A stretch of 64,000 nt of DNA from Clostridiales bacterium. GTDB taxonomy: Bacteria > Bacillota > Clostridia > Saccharofermentanales > Saccharofermentanaceae. Below the pieces are notes generated by a model, which was given only the letters and a program-made list of their open reading frames with translations, ran no database searches and was not told where the DNA came from. The position numbers and the translations under genes were made by a program. The stretch is from positions 1-64,000 of the forward strand of contig JAFZPX010000053.1 in assembly GCA_017552455.1 (NCBI GenBank), written 5' to 3'. Below are positions 44,365 to 53,404 of this stretch, one piece after another (position 1 is the stretch's first letter; every line of letters starts with the position of its first letter).

Positions 44365-45368
44365 GCGGGATAGTACTCGCCGATAAGTGTCTGATCCATG
44401 GCGAAGAGAACCTCATTTATCTGATTGATGTCATAAATCTCATTCGTAATGAAGTACTCGACGACCAGGTCGCCTGTATCAGAATCAGAAAGGGCATAAC
44501 CCGCCTTCATCAGAAGCTCATCCGTCTCATCGAGGGTGAGCTTCAATGCTATGGCAAAGCCTAAGACCGTCACCTTACGAGGATGATAAGATGCATTGCT
44601 TCTTATCTTGGAGAAAAGCTTCCTGTCGACGTTAGCCTTCTTATAAGCTTCAACGTCCGTCATCCCCTTCTCATCTATAAGGCGAAGGAGCATCTGGGTG
44701 AAGCTCTCATCTTTATGGGTCTTAACGTAGTCTTCTACAGAGGCGTCAGCAGATGCATCAGTGCACTCATACATAGTGGCACCGGCACACTTGTTGGCAA
44801 CAGCACCGAAGATATTGCCCCGAAGAGGCGCCTTGAAGATCATCCTGTCCTTAACGAATCTATTGACGTCATCGAACAGCTCGTGGCTTATCTGATAGTC
44901 GCGCTTGCTGAAGATGACGATATAGACAGTCATGTCGTTTTCTTCGTTATCAAGGAAAGTCGATATGGTTGTAACGGCAACCTCGAGAGCCTCGTCGAAA
45001 GGATAACCGTAGACGCCTGCAGAGATCATGGGGAAAGCCACTGTCTCGCAGTTGTTCTCAGAGGCAAGCTTAAGACTGTTCTTATAGCAGGACTCGAGAA
45101 GCTCCCTCTCCCCTCTCATACCTCCGCGGTAGATGGGGCCCACAGTATGGATGACATACTTGGCATCGAGGTTATAGCCTGAGGTTATCTTGGCTTCACC
45201 CGTATCACATCCGTGAAGCTTTCTGCACTCTTCAAGGAGCTTCGGGCCAGCTGCGCGATGGATCGCACCGTCAACGCCGCCCCCGCCGAGAAGCGAGTTG
45301 TTGGCTGCATTAACGATGGCATCGCACTTGAGCCTGGTTATGTCTCCCTGAATGATAAGAAGCGGCAT
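44361..45368 (-). CDS. Macro-domain ADP-ribose hydrolase-like protein with C-terminal helical domain
   Basis: Residues 1-175 are a macro domain of the YmdB type: [29 protein letters not shown] (Asp and Asn-rich ligand loop) and [15 protein letters not shown] (second loop). Such enzymes remove acetyl or phosphate groups from ADP-ribose derivatives. Residues 215-335 are a helical domain with a helix-turn-helix-like stretch ([29 protein letters not shown]), a tail found on several Firmicutes macro and VWA-linked proteins. The start is 3 bases after the CAP gene stop, and the 3' end overlaps the VWA gene. Confidence 0.9.
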   Translation of the reverse strand: MPLLIIQGDITRLKCDAIVNAANNSLLGGGGVDGAIHRAAGPKLLEECRKLHGCDTGEAKITSGYNLDAKYVIHTVGPIYRGGMRGERELLESCYKNSLKLASENNCETVAFPMISAGVYGYPFDEALEVAVTTISTFLDNEENDMTVYIVIFSKRDYQISHELFDDVNRFVKDRMIFKAPLRGNIFGAVANKCAGATMYECTDASADASVEDYVKTHKDESFTQMLLRLIDEKGMTDVEAYKKANVDRKLFSKIRSNASYHPRKVTVLGFAIALKLTLDETDELLMKAGYALSDSDTGDLVVEYFITNEIYDINQINEVLFAMDQTLIGEYYPA

Positions 45369-45371
45369 AGT

Positions 45372-46721
45372 TTAAGGATTGATACCTGCGTATGCGCAGA
45401 TGCCTGCAAACTCTGCAGAGCCGGAGAATCCGTAGAAGACTTCTGTTCTGGAAGCTCCGTCAGCCATTCTTGTGAGCCAGTAGTTGTAGCCTGCGGGCTC
45501 AGGGTCTCTGTCAAGGAATGTCCTGTAGAGTCTTCTTACATACTCTTCGTTAGACATGTTTGTATTCGTAAACTCAGCACTGAAGAAGAAACCATATGCA
45601 GCCTGTGTGCCTGTGATCTCTCTTGATGCGAGTCTGTTTGTCCAGTAATCAAGACCTGTCTGGTCAGGAGCACGGTTAAGAGCTACGGAGTAAAGTCTTG
45701 AAGCGAAGTTTCTGACAAGTGAACCATCACCGACTCTTACCGTACTTGCATAAGTTACACCGTTAACCTTACAGCAGACATTCGCCATACCGGGCATGAT
45801 TCCTGTCGCATTACCGACATTATCCACCGTTACCATATTAGGAGTTCCGGACCACCATGTCGTAGGAAGGAGTCTTACGCCGCTGTATGAATATCTCTTG
45901 TTATATCCGAGAACGCTGATGCTGCATGTAGCTGCAACCTTTGTTGTTGAACCTACAAGGCAGTTGCCTGAAGGAACAGTAACTGCGATGCTTGAGACAT
46001 TGACCATACGTACTTCAGCAAGCTGGGAATTATACTGGGATACATTGATCTTGGACTCATCAACACCTGACTGGTTAGAGAACTCACAAGCCTGTGTATT
46101 GTTGAAACCTGCAACACCGCAGCATGTGTAAGAAGGATTGATCATCTGTGAATAATGACCTGCGGAACTTGCGAAGCCCTGATTCCAGGAAGTCTTCTCT
46201 GAATACCAAAGAGCGATACCGCCCGGGATATTGCCGCCCCAAGCAAGGATCTCGCCGAATGATGCAACATCATAGCTTGAATTCCAGCAATCCTCACCTG
46301 TCAACTTAAGATGGAAGTTCGTATAAGTTGCTTCAGCTGCACGAAGCATTGCCATCTCCTCAAGACCTCTGGACCAGCGAAGCGGTACATAGTCAGCCAT
46401 CGTCAATCCTCTTGCAGGGTTTCTCGGATCGCGGTAACCATTCTGGCAAGCCTCAAGTCTGTAGCTGTTGATCTGGTTAAGGATAGCTTCCTTCGATGTA
46501 GTATCGAATGTACCCATCAGCTGAAGGAATACATTACCGGATCTCGGAGCATTAACATTACATCTGTGAGCTCCGCCCGCGATAGCATCAGCGATGATCG
46601 CGGCCGAGTCAACTGTATCATCAGCCATTACAATCGACGGAGCAAATGCCGCCGTCGGAATTATCGCAGCGATAAGTGCTGTGGCAATAAATTTCTTAAG
46701 TCTTATTATCATGGTCTTCAT
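45372..46721 (-). CDS. Secreted CAP-domain protein with Ig-like and DUF4214 domains
   Basis: A signal peptide (about residues 1-33) is followed by a CAP/SCP-like domain at about 75-215: LNQINSYRLEAC, WSRGLEEMAMLRAAEATYTN, GGIALWYSEKTSW and AGHYSQMINPSY. A bacterial Ig-like strand region follows at 240-345 (SGNCLVGSTTKVAATCSI, PTTWWSGTPNMVTVDNVGNATGIMPG). Two DUF4214-type repeats end the protein (FASRLYSVALNRAPDQTGLDYW and VRRLYRTFLDRDPEPAGYNYW). It is exported, probably cell-wall- or surface-associated; function unknown. It is translated upstream of the macro gene with 3 bases between, an odd link. Confidence 0.85.
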   Translation of the reverse strand: MKTMIIRLKKFIATALIAAIIPTAAFAPSIVMADDTVDSAAIIADAIAGGAHRCNVNAPRSGNVFLQLMGTFDTTSKEAILNQINSYRLEACQNGYRDPRNPARGLTMADYVPLRWSRGLEEMAMLRAAEATYTNFHLKLTGEDCWNSSYDVASFGEILAWGGNIPGGIALWYSEKTSWNQGFASSAGHYSQMINPSYTCCGVAGFNNTQACEFSNQSGVDESKINVSQYNSQLAEVRMVNVSSIAVTVPSGNCLVGSTTKVAATCSISVLGYNKRYSYSGVRLLPTTWWSGTPNMVTVDNVGNATGIMPGMANVCCKVNGVTYASTVRVGDGSLVRNFASRLYSVALNRAPDQTGLDYWTNRLASREITGTQAAYGFFFSAEFTNTNMSNEEYVRRLYRTFLDRDPEPAGYNYWLTRMADGASRTEVFYGFSGSAEFAGICAYAGINP

Positions 46722-46779
46722 ATTAATCCCCTTAAAAGCAAGCTTACCCGATAATTATAACATTTAATGGCATTTTGGC

Positions 46780-46810
46780 ATAAAAAACAGGCGGGGGTCT
46801 CCCGCCTGTT
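46780..46810 (-). terminator. Terminator of the acidic lipoprotein gene at 46836
   Basis: A ten-base-pair stem (AACAGGCGGG / CCCGCCTGTT, five-base loop) is followed on the minus strand by TTTTATGCC, part of a T6 run that starts within the stem end. Confidence 0.85.
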
Positions 46811-46835
46811 CTAATGATCAATTACAATCCGCTGA

Positions 46836-47729
46836 TCAGTAATCGTAGGACTGAGCCATAGCAGCAAATCCGGAGAGCATTTGACCGATAGTATCGTCAA
46901 TGTAATCGCAGATAGCCTGAGCGATTGTTGTGTTGGAATCGAGCTTGGAAGGTGTGTCAATCTTAAGATAACCGCAGAACTCGTCGAGGTACTCAACTGT
47001 GTTGTTAACTGCAGCACCGAATACGATAACCATATCCTCACCGTTGATATATGTAGCAACAGCGATGTCGCCTGTCATACCGTCGAGGTACTCCTCAACA
47101 TCTGCATCAAGAAGTGCAAGGTAAGCAGCTGTATCAGAATCTACGAAGGAAGCGATAAGGTCTTCAGCAGCGATATTGAATCTGAGGTAGCCCTCGTTCT
47201 TGCCGACATAGTACTCATCAGAGCTGAGATCTTCTACATTAACACCCATCTCATCAAGAGTGTCTGAAAGACCATTCATGATATCCTCTACCTTATCAGC
47301 ATCTGTGAGTGTGATGTGCATACCGACAACAGCATCAACATCAAGATCAGAGATATCTTCAGGATCATTGATATCATCGATATTCTCGTCCATCTTAGCG
47401 AACACTACGATCTCCTCGACATCATCAATCTCGAGAATTGCATCAGCGTCAGGTACATCAACACCGTACATTCCTACTGAAGAACTGAGTGCAGATGTGA
47501 AATCATCCTCATGCTCCTCGAGATAATCGTGATCCATGATCATATAAACGCCATCCTCAAGAGCGTCAGTGTCTGTGTCATCATCCTCAGGATCAACTTC
47601 CTCAGCGCCCATGCTCTCGCATGCAGAGATGAAATCTTCCTCGGAGATCTTCTTAACCTTTGCACAGCCTGCTACAGAACCGATAACGGATACAGCGAGC
47701 AGAACTGCCATAATCTTCTTTGCTTTCAT
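46836..47729 (-). CDS. Acidic lipoprotein, paralogue of the next upstream gene
   Basis: The 297-residue protein has a signal peptide with lipobox VAGC (Cys about residue 22), then a very acidic mature part (long Asp/Glu runs such as PEDDDTDTDALEDG). Its layout (SEEDF..ACESM, GVYMIMDHDYLEE, GMHITLTD-ADKVEDIMNGL, MTGDIAVATYINGEDMVIVFGA) is shared with the upstream gene, so the two arose by duplication. Function unknown. GGAGGA precedes the ATG, and a strong terminator follows the stop. Confidence 0.82.
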   Translation of the reverse strand: MKAKKIMAVLLAVSVIGSVAGCAKVKKISEEDFISACESMGAEEVDPEDDDTDTDALEDGVYMIMDHDYLEEHEDDFTSALSSSVGMYGVDVPDADAILEIDDVEEIVVFAKMDENIDDINDPEDISDLDVDAVVGMHITLTDADKVEDIMNGLSDTLDEMGVNVEDLSSDEYYVGKNEGYLRFNIAAEDLIASFVDSDTAAYLALLDADVEEYLDGMTGDIAVATYINGEDMVIVFGAAVNNTVEYLDEFCGYLKIDTPSKLDSNTTIAQAICDYIDDTIGQMLSGFAAMAQSYDY

Positions 47730-47795
47730 TAGTCTATCCTCCTGCTAATAAATCTTCCTAAATATACTTGACAATTTTACAAAAGTAAAGCGAGA

Positions 47796-48713
47796 TCAGA
47801 AACCGTAGTACTCGTAGTCAGCTGCTGCGTCACGGGCTCTGTCGATATAACCGGAAAAAAGACTGGTATAGTCATCAAGAGTCTCGATTATTCCCTCTAC
47901 AACAACATCACTGTTGGGCATACTTGAAGGATCGTCAACGCCGACGGAATCACAGAAGTCTGAAAGATAAGATGATTCGCAGTTAACAGAAGCACCTGCT
48001 ACGATAAGGATATTACCATCAGCTACATATACAGCCAAGCTTGCTCCGCCTGTAAGACTCTGTAAAGCATCCATAAACTCCTGAGCCTCCTCATCATCGG
48101 GAGCAGAATCAATAAGAGCATCGTAAAAATCGGACTCCATAAATGCATTAATCAGATCTACAGCGTCTACATGAATCTTAAGGAAAAGAGAATCCTTGTT
48201 GACCTTGTACTCGGAAGAGCTTAAGTCATCGACATGAACATTGATCTTACGGAGCATATCGTCAATGCCGTCAGCTATATCGTAGAGAACATCCTGATCA
48301 TACTCATCAAGAGTGATCTGAACACCTGCAATGACCTGGAACTCTACACCCTCAAGATCCTCAGGATCCTCCATACCCTCAACATCGTCGAAGCCTTCCC
48401 ATCTTCCGAACATAACAGCCCCGTCTATATTGTCAAAATCAACACCAAAGTCCGCGCCTGATATTCTCAGGTAAGGTCCGACCTCAGCAACCTTATCCTC
48501 GATGTAATCTCTGTCCATGACAAAAAAGAAGCCGTCATCGAGCATATCCTCATTGAAGGACTCCGTAATGTCATCATCGATTTCATCGAAGTCCATGTCT
48601 TCACAAGCTCCGGTAACATCTTCTTCAGTTACGGACTTGACCTTTGAGCACCCTGCAACACCTACCATAAAGGAAAGCGCGAGTGCTGCTGCAACCAATT
48701 TCTTCATTTTCAT
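47796..48713 (-). CDS. Acidic lipoprotein, paralogue of the gene at 46836
   Basis: I chose the ATG at 48713, behind GGGAGG, giving a 305-residue protein with signal peptide and lipobox VAGC; the longer frame starts inside the ribosome-binding region. The body is acidic and shares the segment order of its downstream paralogue: TEEDVTGACEDMD, DDGFFFVMDRDYIED, VIAGVQITLDEYDQD and GGASLAVYVADGNILIVAGASVN. The two genes lie on the same strand, 67 bases apart, so they may be co-transcribed with cysK or separately. Function unknown. Confidence 0.82.
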   Translation of the reverse strand: MKMKKLVAAALALSFMVGVAGCSKVKSVTEEDVTGACEDMDFDEIDDDITESFNEDMLDDGFFFVMDRDYIEDKVAEVGPYLRISGADFGVDFDNIDGAVMFGRWEGFDDVEGMEDPEDLEGVEFQVIAGVQITLDEYDQDVLYDIADGIDDMLRKINVHVDDLSSSEYKVNKDSLFLKIHVDAVDLINAFMESDFYDALIDSAPDDEEAQEFMDALQSLTGGASLAVYVADGNILIVAGASVNCESSYLSDFCDSVGVDDPSSMPNSDVVVEGIIETLDDYTSLFSGYIDRARDAAADYEYYGF

Positions 48714-48742
48714 TTTTATATCCTCCCTCTCAATTGGATAAC

Positions 48743-49669
48743 TCATTCAAACAGCGGAGTTGAAAAATATCTTTCCGCCGTATCAGGAAGAACCGTAACG
48801 ACCGTCTTCCCTGCACCTAATTTCTTCGCAAGCTTAATGGCACCCGCGACATTCGTACCGGAAGAGATACCGCACAGTATTCCCTCCTTCGAAGCGAGCT
48901 CCTTACTCATAGTCAAAGCTTCCTCATCCGTGATGATAGCTATATCGTTATAAATAGAAGTATCAAGTATGGGCGGGATAAGTCCGTCGCCGATACCCAT
49001 CTGAATATGCGTTCCTATGGAGCCGCCGGACAGGATCGCAGCATGCTCAGGCTCAGCGGCCCAAATAACAACATCGGGGTTGGCTTCTCTTAAAGCCTTG
49101 CCGATACCCGTGATCGTTCCGCCCGTGCCGATGCCCGAGACAAATCCGTCAACAGGCTTACCTAATGCATCCAGGATCTCGCGAGCAGTCTTCGTGTACT
49201 GTGCCTCTACGTTCGCAGGGTTCTCAAACTGCTGCGGGATAAACACATTAGGATCTTCTTCCTTCATCTTATAAGCGATATCGATACACTCCTTGATAGC
49301 AAGACCGATATCACCGTCATCGTGTGTGAGAATAACCTCCGCACCATAATGCTCAACGAGCTTTCTTCTCTCGATGCTGACAGAATCCGGCATGATGATC
49401 ACTGTACGGTAACCTCTAACGGCACCTATAAGAGCAAGTCCTATACCCTGGTTGCCGGAAGTGGGCTCCACGATGACACTGTCGGGTGTAAGGATACCTT
49501 CCTTCTCCGCCTTTTCGATCATGTTCAACGCAGTGCGAGTCTTAACGGAACCTCCAACATTAAGGCCCTCGAACTTTACAAGAACCTCGGCACTTCCTTC
49601 AGGAACGAGCCTGTTAAGCCTTATAAGAGGCGTATTTCCTACTGCTTCAAGAATGTTATTGCAAACCAT
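48743..49669 (-). CDS. cysK: Cysteine synthase A (O-acetylserine sulfhydrylase family)
   Basis: The 308-residue PLP enzyme has the CysK layout: NNILEAVGNTPLIRLNRL, the PLP lysine in GGSVKTRTALNMI (canonical GGSVKDRIA), EPTSGNQGIGLALIGAV (canonical TSGNTG; Gln instead of Thr in the acetylserine loop) and SGIGTGGTITGIG (phosphate loop). It makes cysteine from O-acetylserine and sulfide. The changes in the two loops occur in a clostridial subgroup, so activity may be altered. The start overlaps the stop of the GH3 gene (TAATG). No cysE is nearby. Confidence 0.92.
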   Translation of the reverse strand: MVCNNILEAVGNTPLIRLNRLVPEGSAEVLVKFEGLNVGGSVKTRTALNMIEKAEKEGILTPDSVIVEPTSGNQGIGLALIGAVRGYRTVIIMPDSVSIERRKLVEHYGAEVILTHDDGDIGLAIKECIDIAYKMKEEDPNVFIPQQFENPANVEAQYTKTAREILDALGKPVDGFVSGIGTGGTITGIGKALREANPDVVIWAAEPEHAAILSGGSIGTHIQMGIGDGLIPPILDTSIYNDIAIITDEEALTMSKELASKEGILCGISSGTNVAGAIKLAKKLGAGKTVVTVLPDTAERYFSTPLFE

Positions 49670-51879
49670 TACAACGTTACCGTTACCTTCAATAAGTCTT
49701 CGTCCTTAGAACTGTGTCCTGCAAAGATCTCGAACTGTCCGGGCTCGATCACGCGTGTCTCATCGGGGAGCACAACACTGAAAGCCTCGTCCTCAAGCTT
49801 GATCTTCACTGTCTTGGACTCACCCGCATCGAGCTCCACCCTCTCGAACCCTGCAAGGTTCTTCACTGCAGTCATAACGGAACTTACAACATCGTTCACG
49901 TATACCTGCACCGTCTCGACGCCTCTTCTCTTACCGTTATTTGTAACCGTGACAGACACAGTCTTAGTGCGCTTGTTAAACTTCAGGTCTGAGTACTCAT
50001 ACCATGTATACGACAGTCCCTCTCCGAAAGCGAAAAGCGGCTCCTCCGTGCAGTCTACATAGCGTCCCTCATGCCAGCCCGGAAGCTGGTTGTAGTAAAC
50101 AGGAACCTGACCTGTAACCACAGGGAAAGAGATAGGAAGTCTTCCCTGGGGATTGATCTTGCCGAAGATCGCCTCTGCCACAGCCTGGCCGCCGAACATG
50201 CCGCCGTTGAAAGCACAGATGACAGCATCTGACTTCTCAACGATATCTGTAAGCACCAAAGGCTTGGATGCAACTACGACGGTGATCATCGGAATGTGCA
50301 GTGTGGAAAGCACGCGAACAAGAGCTTCCTGCATACCTGAAGGGCGAAGCTCAGCGCGGTCATTATACTCACCGGCCTGATTATAATTATCACCTATCGC
50401 GAGAACGATAAGATCACATTCTCTTGCCAAGGAAGCTGCCTCATTGATGAAAGGCATCTCCTTATATGTATCGGTCTTGCGGCTGTTATCGATATAGCAC
50501 TGCTCCATGAATGCGGGAATACTCTCAAAGTTACCCTTATAGTATTCTCTTCTGTTTACGCTGCAGCCATAAGAATAGCGGATCTCGATACCCTTGTGAT
50601 CAGCGATGTCACGCATACCCTCAAGGATCGTAACGTAAGGTCTCTGAGGCTCCTTCTCGATACCCGGTACCGGATGTGTAAAGTAAGTCCAGTCTCCGTA
50701 CTGCGCGCGGATGTCGTCAGCATTAGGACCGATGACTGCGATCCTTCTGATCTTCTTACCTTTACGCACAGGGAGTACACCGTTATTCTTAAGGAGAACT
50801 ACACTCTCACGTGCGGCTTCAACGGCGGCATTAAGATGAGACCGGCATCCGATACTTCCGGGGATACCCTTCTTCAAAGGCTTCTCCCACAGGTTCAGAC
50901 GAAGCTTGATAGTAAGTATGTGCTTAACGGCTTCATCAAGATAAGACTCGTCGAGCTTGCCCTTCTTGACCTGATCGATTACAGCCTTGTAGAACTCGAG
51001 TGTTGCCATGATCATGTCGTTGCCTGACTTAGCAGCAACACGTGAAGCTTCCTTGTGATCAGCGCATACCTTCTGACGGTTGATAAGCGCATTAACCGTA
51101 TCCCAGTCAGTAACAACGAATCCGTCGAATCCGAGCTCTTCACGAAGAAGTCCGCGAAGTGCCTTCTCATTAGCTGTAAGAGGAACACCGTCCAAAGAAC
51201 CGTATGCAGTCATAAATGTAGCAACACCTGCATCAACAGCCTTCTTAAACGGAGGCAGGAACTCGTCCCTTACCTTCCTCATTGTTATCTCTGTATCGTA
51301 TGAATCACGTCCGCCTGTGGCTTCACCGTAAGCGATAAAGTGCTTGGCACAGGCAAGAACAGCAGTATCGTCACTTAAGTCCTCACCCTGATAGCCCTTG
51401 ATCATCGCTGCACCGAGCTCACCTGAAAGGAACTTATCCTCACCGAAAGTCTCATTCGTTCTTCCCCACCTAGGGTCTCTTGCAAGACAGAGTATCGGAG
51501 AGAATGTCCACTGGATTCCTTCTGTAGCGACTTCTGTAGCGGTGATCTTAGCGATCTTTCTTACGAGGTCCTTGTTCCAGCTGCAAGCCATCGCGAGCTG
51601 TGAAGGAAAGATAGTAGCATCTTTATTAAGGCAGTGACCGTGAACAGCATCGATACCGAAGATAGTCGGGATCTTAAGTCTCGACTCTTCAGCGCAGATG
51701 CGTGCGAGTTCTTCCATATCTTCGCCAAGAACATTAAGAAAAGATCCTACGCCAAGGCGCGCCCACTTGCGGGCCTCATCCATACCAACGACCGAGACAG
51801 GGACCTGCAGCATCTGCGCAGCTTTCTCCTCTACAGTCATCCGGCTGATAAGATCATCTATGAAATTCTTCTTAGGCAT
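49669..51879 (-). CDS. Glycoside hydrolase family 3 beta-glucosidase
   Basis: The 736-residue protein has the GH3 N-terminal barrel (FGIDAVHGHCLNKDATIFP, then FVVTDWDTVNAL, whose Asp is the likely catalytic nucleophile), the second alpha/beta domain (ESVVLLKNNGVLPV, VIGPNADDIRAQYGDW, VLAIGDNYNQAGE) and a C-terminal fibronectin-like domain (GLSYTWYEYSDL, GVETVQVYVNDVVSSV). It has no signal peptide, so it is cytoplasmic and hydrolyses imported beta-linked oligosaccharides such as cellobiose, or xylosides. It is followed directly by cysK with TAATG coupling. Confidence 0.95.
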   Translation of the reverse strand: MPKKNFIDDLISRMTVEEKAAQMLQVPVSVVGMDEARKWARLGVGSFLNVLGEDMEELARICAEESRLKIPTIFGIDAVHGHCLNKDATIFPSQLAMACSWNKDLVRKIAKITATEVATEGIQWTFSPILCLARDPRWGRTNETFGEDKFLSGELGAAMIKGYQGEDLSDDTAVLACAKHFIAYGEATGGRDSYDTEITMRKVRDEFLPPFKKAVDAGVATFMTAYGSLDGVPLTANEKALRGLLREELGFDGFVVTDWDTVNALINRQKVCADHKEASRVAAKSGNDMIMATLEFYKAVIDQVKKGKLDESYLDEAVKHILTIKLRLNLWEKPLKKGIPGSIGCRSHLNAAVEAARESVVLLKNNGVLPVRKGKKIRRIAVIGPNADDIRAQYGDWTYFTHPVPGIEKEPQRPYVTILEGMRDIADHKGIEIRYSYGCSVNRREYYKGNFESIPAFMEQCYIDNSRKTDTYKEMPFINEAASLARECDLIVLAIGDNYNQAGEYNDRAELRPSGMQEALVRVLSTLHIPMITVVVASKPLVLTDIVEKSDAVICAFNGGMFGGQAVAEAIFGKINPQGRLPISFPVVTGQVPVYYNQLPGWHEGRYVDCTEEPLFAFGEGLSYTWYEYSDLKFNKRTKTVSVTVTNNGKRRGVETVQVYVNDVVSSVMTAVKNLAGFERVELDAGESKTVKIKLEDEAFSVVLPDETRVIEPGQFEIFAGHSSKDEDLLKVTVTL

Positions 51880-51926
51880 TAGGAACCATCCCTTATTATT
51901 TTAAAAATAGCTTTTCCTATTCTACA

Positions 51927-53402
51927 CTAAGTTCCGTCTCTGTGCATCGAGAATTTATCCATGGGATAGTTCTTCAGATTATCAAGAACGCCTCTTCCGT
52001 CAGCCTTCTCGAGAAGCGACTCTCTGGCCTTCGTAATCTCAGCTTCGGTCTTATGCTTGGACGGACCTCCGACGCAGCCGCCGGGACAGATCATGCCCTC
52101 TATAAAATCAGCCTCTATCCTGCCTGCTTTAAGAAGGAGCAAAGCCTTACGACATTCATCGCCGCCGGCGCAGCGCTCGAGTGTGATTGAATCCGTATCG
52201 ATACCGCGCTCGCGCATTACCTCCATGACAGCATTCGCGACGCCGCCGCTCGTGGCAAATCTCTTGCCCCATACAGAAGCCTCCTGATACTCGTCACCGA
52301 CAGGCTGGATCTCCATGTCACGCGAGCGGATGAGGGCGCGAAGCTCACCGTATGTAACGGCGTAGTCTGCAGTGCCCGGTATAGTCTTGTCATTCGCCTC
52401 CGATTTCTTCGCGATGCAAGGTCCGATGAAGACCGTCACGCAGCCGGGGTGCGTAAGCTTCAAGTAACGGCTGATGGCTACCATCGGTGATACCGTCTGC
52501 GACATATTCTCCTTATACTGGTCGGGGAAATGCTTCTTAAGCATGTACTTGAAAGCAGGGCAGCATGACGTCGTCATCTTGCGTCCTTCCTGCAGAGCCT
52601 CCGCCCACTCGAGAGCTTCGTAAGCGGCTGTCATATCTCCTCCGAGACCGACCTCGACCATATCAGCGAAGCCCATGTCCATCAAAGTCTTGCGGATGGA
52701 TGCCATCGTGATATCAGGACCGAACTGTCCCTCTGTCGCAGGAGCCGCCATGGCGATTACTTCTTTTCCCGCGAGTATGTCCTGAATGATATTTACAAGA
52801 TACGTCTTGGAGCCGATGGCACCGAACGGACAGCTGTGGATGCAGTGACCGCAGTGGATGCACTTTGTCTCGTCTATCTGGCACAGACCGAACTCATCGT
52901 AAGTGATGGCACCTACAGGGCACACTCTCTTACAGGGACGGATCTGGTGGATTATCGCCTCATAGGGGCAGGCATTCGCGCACTTACCGCACTCTTTACA
53001 CTTATGAGGATCGATGTGCATGCGAAGCTCACCCTTGGAGATAGCATCGAACTTACATGAATTAAGACAGGCCTTGCCCAAGCAGAACCTGCAGTTATCC
53101 GTAACAACGAAAGACTGCAAAGGACATGAGTCGCACGCAGGGTTAATGACCTGCACTACATTGTGATGCTGCTTATCAGGCTCAGCCGTAGGACACAGAC
53201 CCTTGGCAAGACGGATCCTCTGGCGGTTGATCTCACGCTCCTTATAAACGCAGCAACGGTACTCGGGCTTAGGTCCGGGACTGATCTTATAGACAAGCTT
53301 CTCTTCATTCTCCGGAGTAAGCTCATTCTTCCATGCAAGGCGGCATACCTCTTCAACGATATGGTGCTTAAGCTTTACGATGCCTTCGTCATTCTTAACC
53401 AT
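51927..53402 (-). CDS. [FeFe]-hydrogenase-like protein (monomeric, group B-type)
   Basis: The 491-residue protein carries ferredoxin-type cysteine groups at about 104-116, 135-145 (CKECGKCANACP), 157-161 and 181-192 (CIHCGHCIHSCP). They are followed by the H-cluster domain: L1 TSCCPAF (278-284), L2 GPCIAKKSE (327-335) and L3 MICPGGCVGG (437-446). The L2 and L3 forms differ from the canonical MPCxxKxxE and ACxxGCxxGGGQ, as in group B enzymes, so it is likely a hydrogenase or an H2-sensing or alternative-electron protein. No HydE/F/G maturases are in the window. It lies upstream of nothing related; the next gene is a phosphoesterase. Confidence 0.85.
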   Translation of the reverse strand: MVKNDEGIVKLKHHIVEEVCRLAWKNELTPENEEKLVYKISPGPKPEYRCCVYKEREINRQRIRLAKGLCPTAEPDKQHHNVVQVINPACDSCPLQSFVVTDNCRFCLGKACLNSCKFDAISKGELRMHIDPHKCKECGKCANACPYEAIIHQIRPCKRVCPVGAITYDEFGLCQIDETKCIHCGHCIHSCPFGAIGSKTYLVNIIQDILAGKEVIAMAAPATEGQFGPDITMASIRKTLMDMGFADMVEVGLGGDMTAAYEALEWAEALQEGRKMTTSCCPAFKYMLKKHFPDQYKENMSQTVSPMVAISRYLKLTHPGCVTVFIGPCIAKKSEANDKTIPGTADYAVTYGELRALIRSRDMEIQPVGDEYQEASVWGKRFATSGGVANAVMEVMRERGIDTDSITLERCAGGDECRKALLLLKAGRIEADFIEGMICPGGCVGGPSKHKTEAEITKARESLLEKADGRGVLDNLKNYPMDKFSMHRDGT

Positions 53403-53404
53403 AC

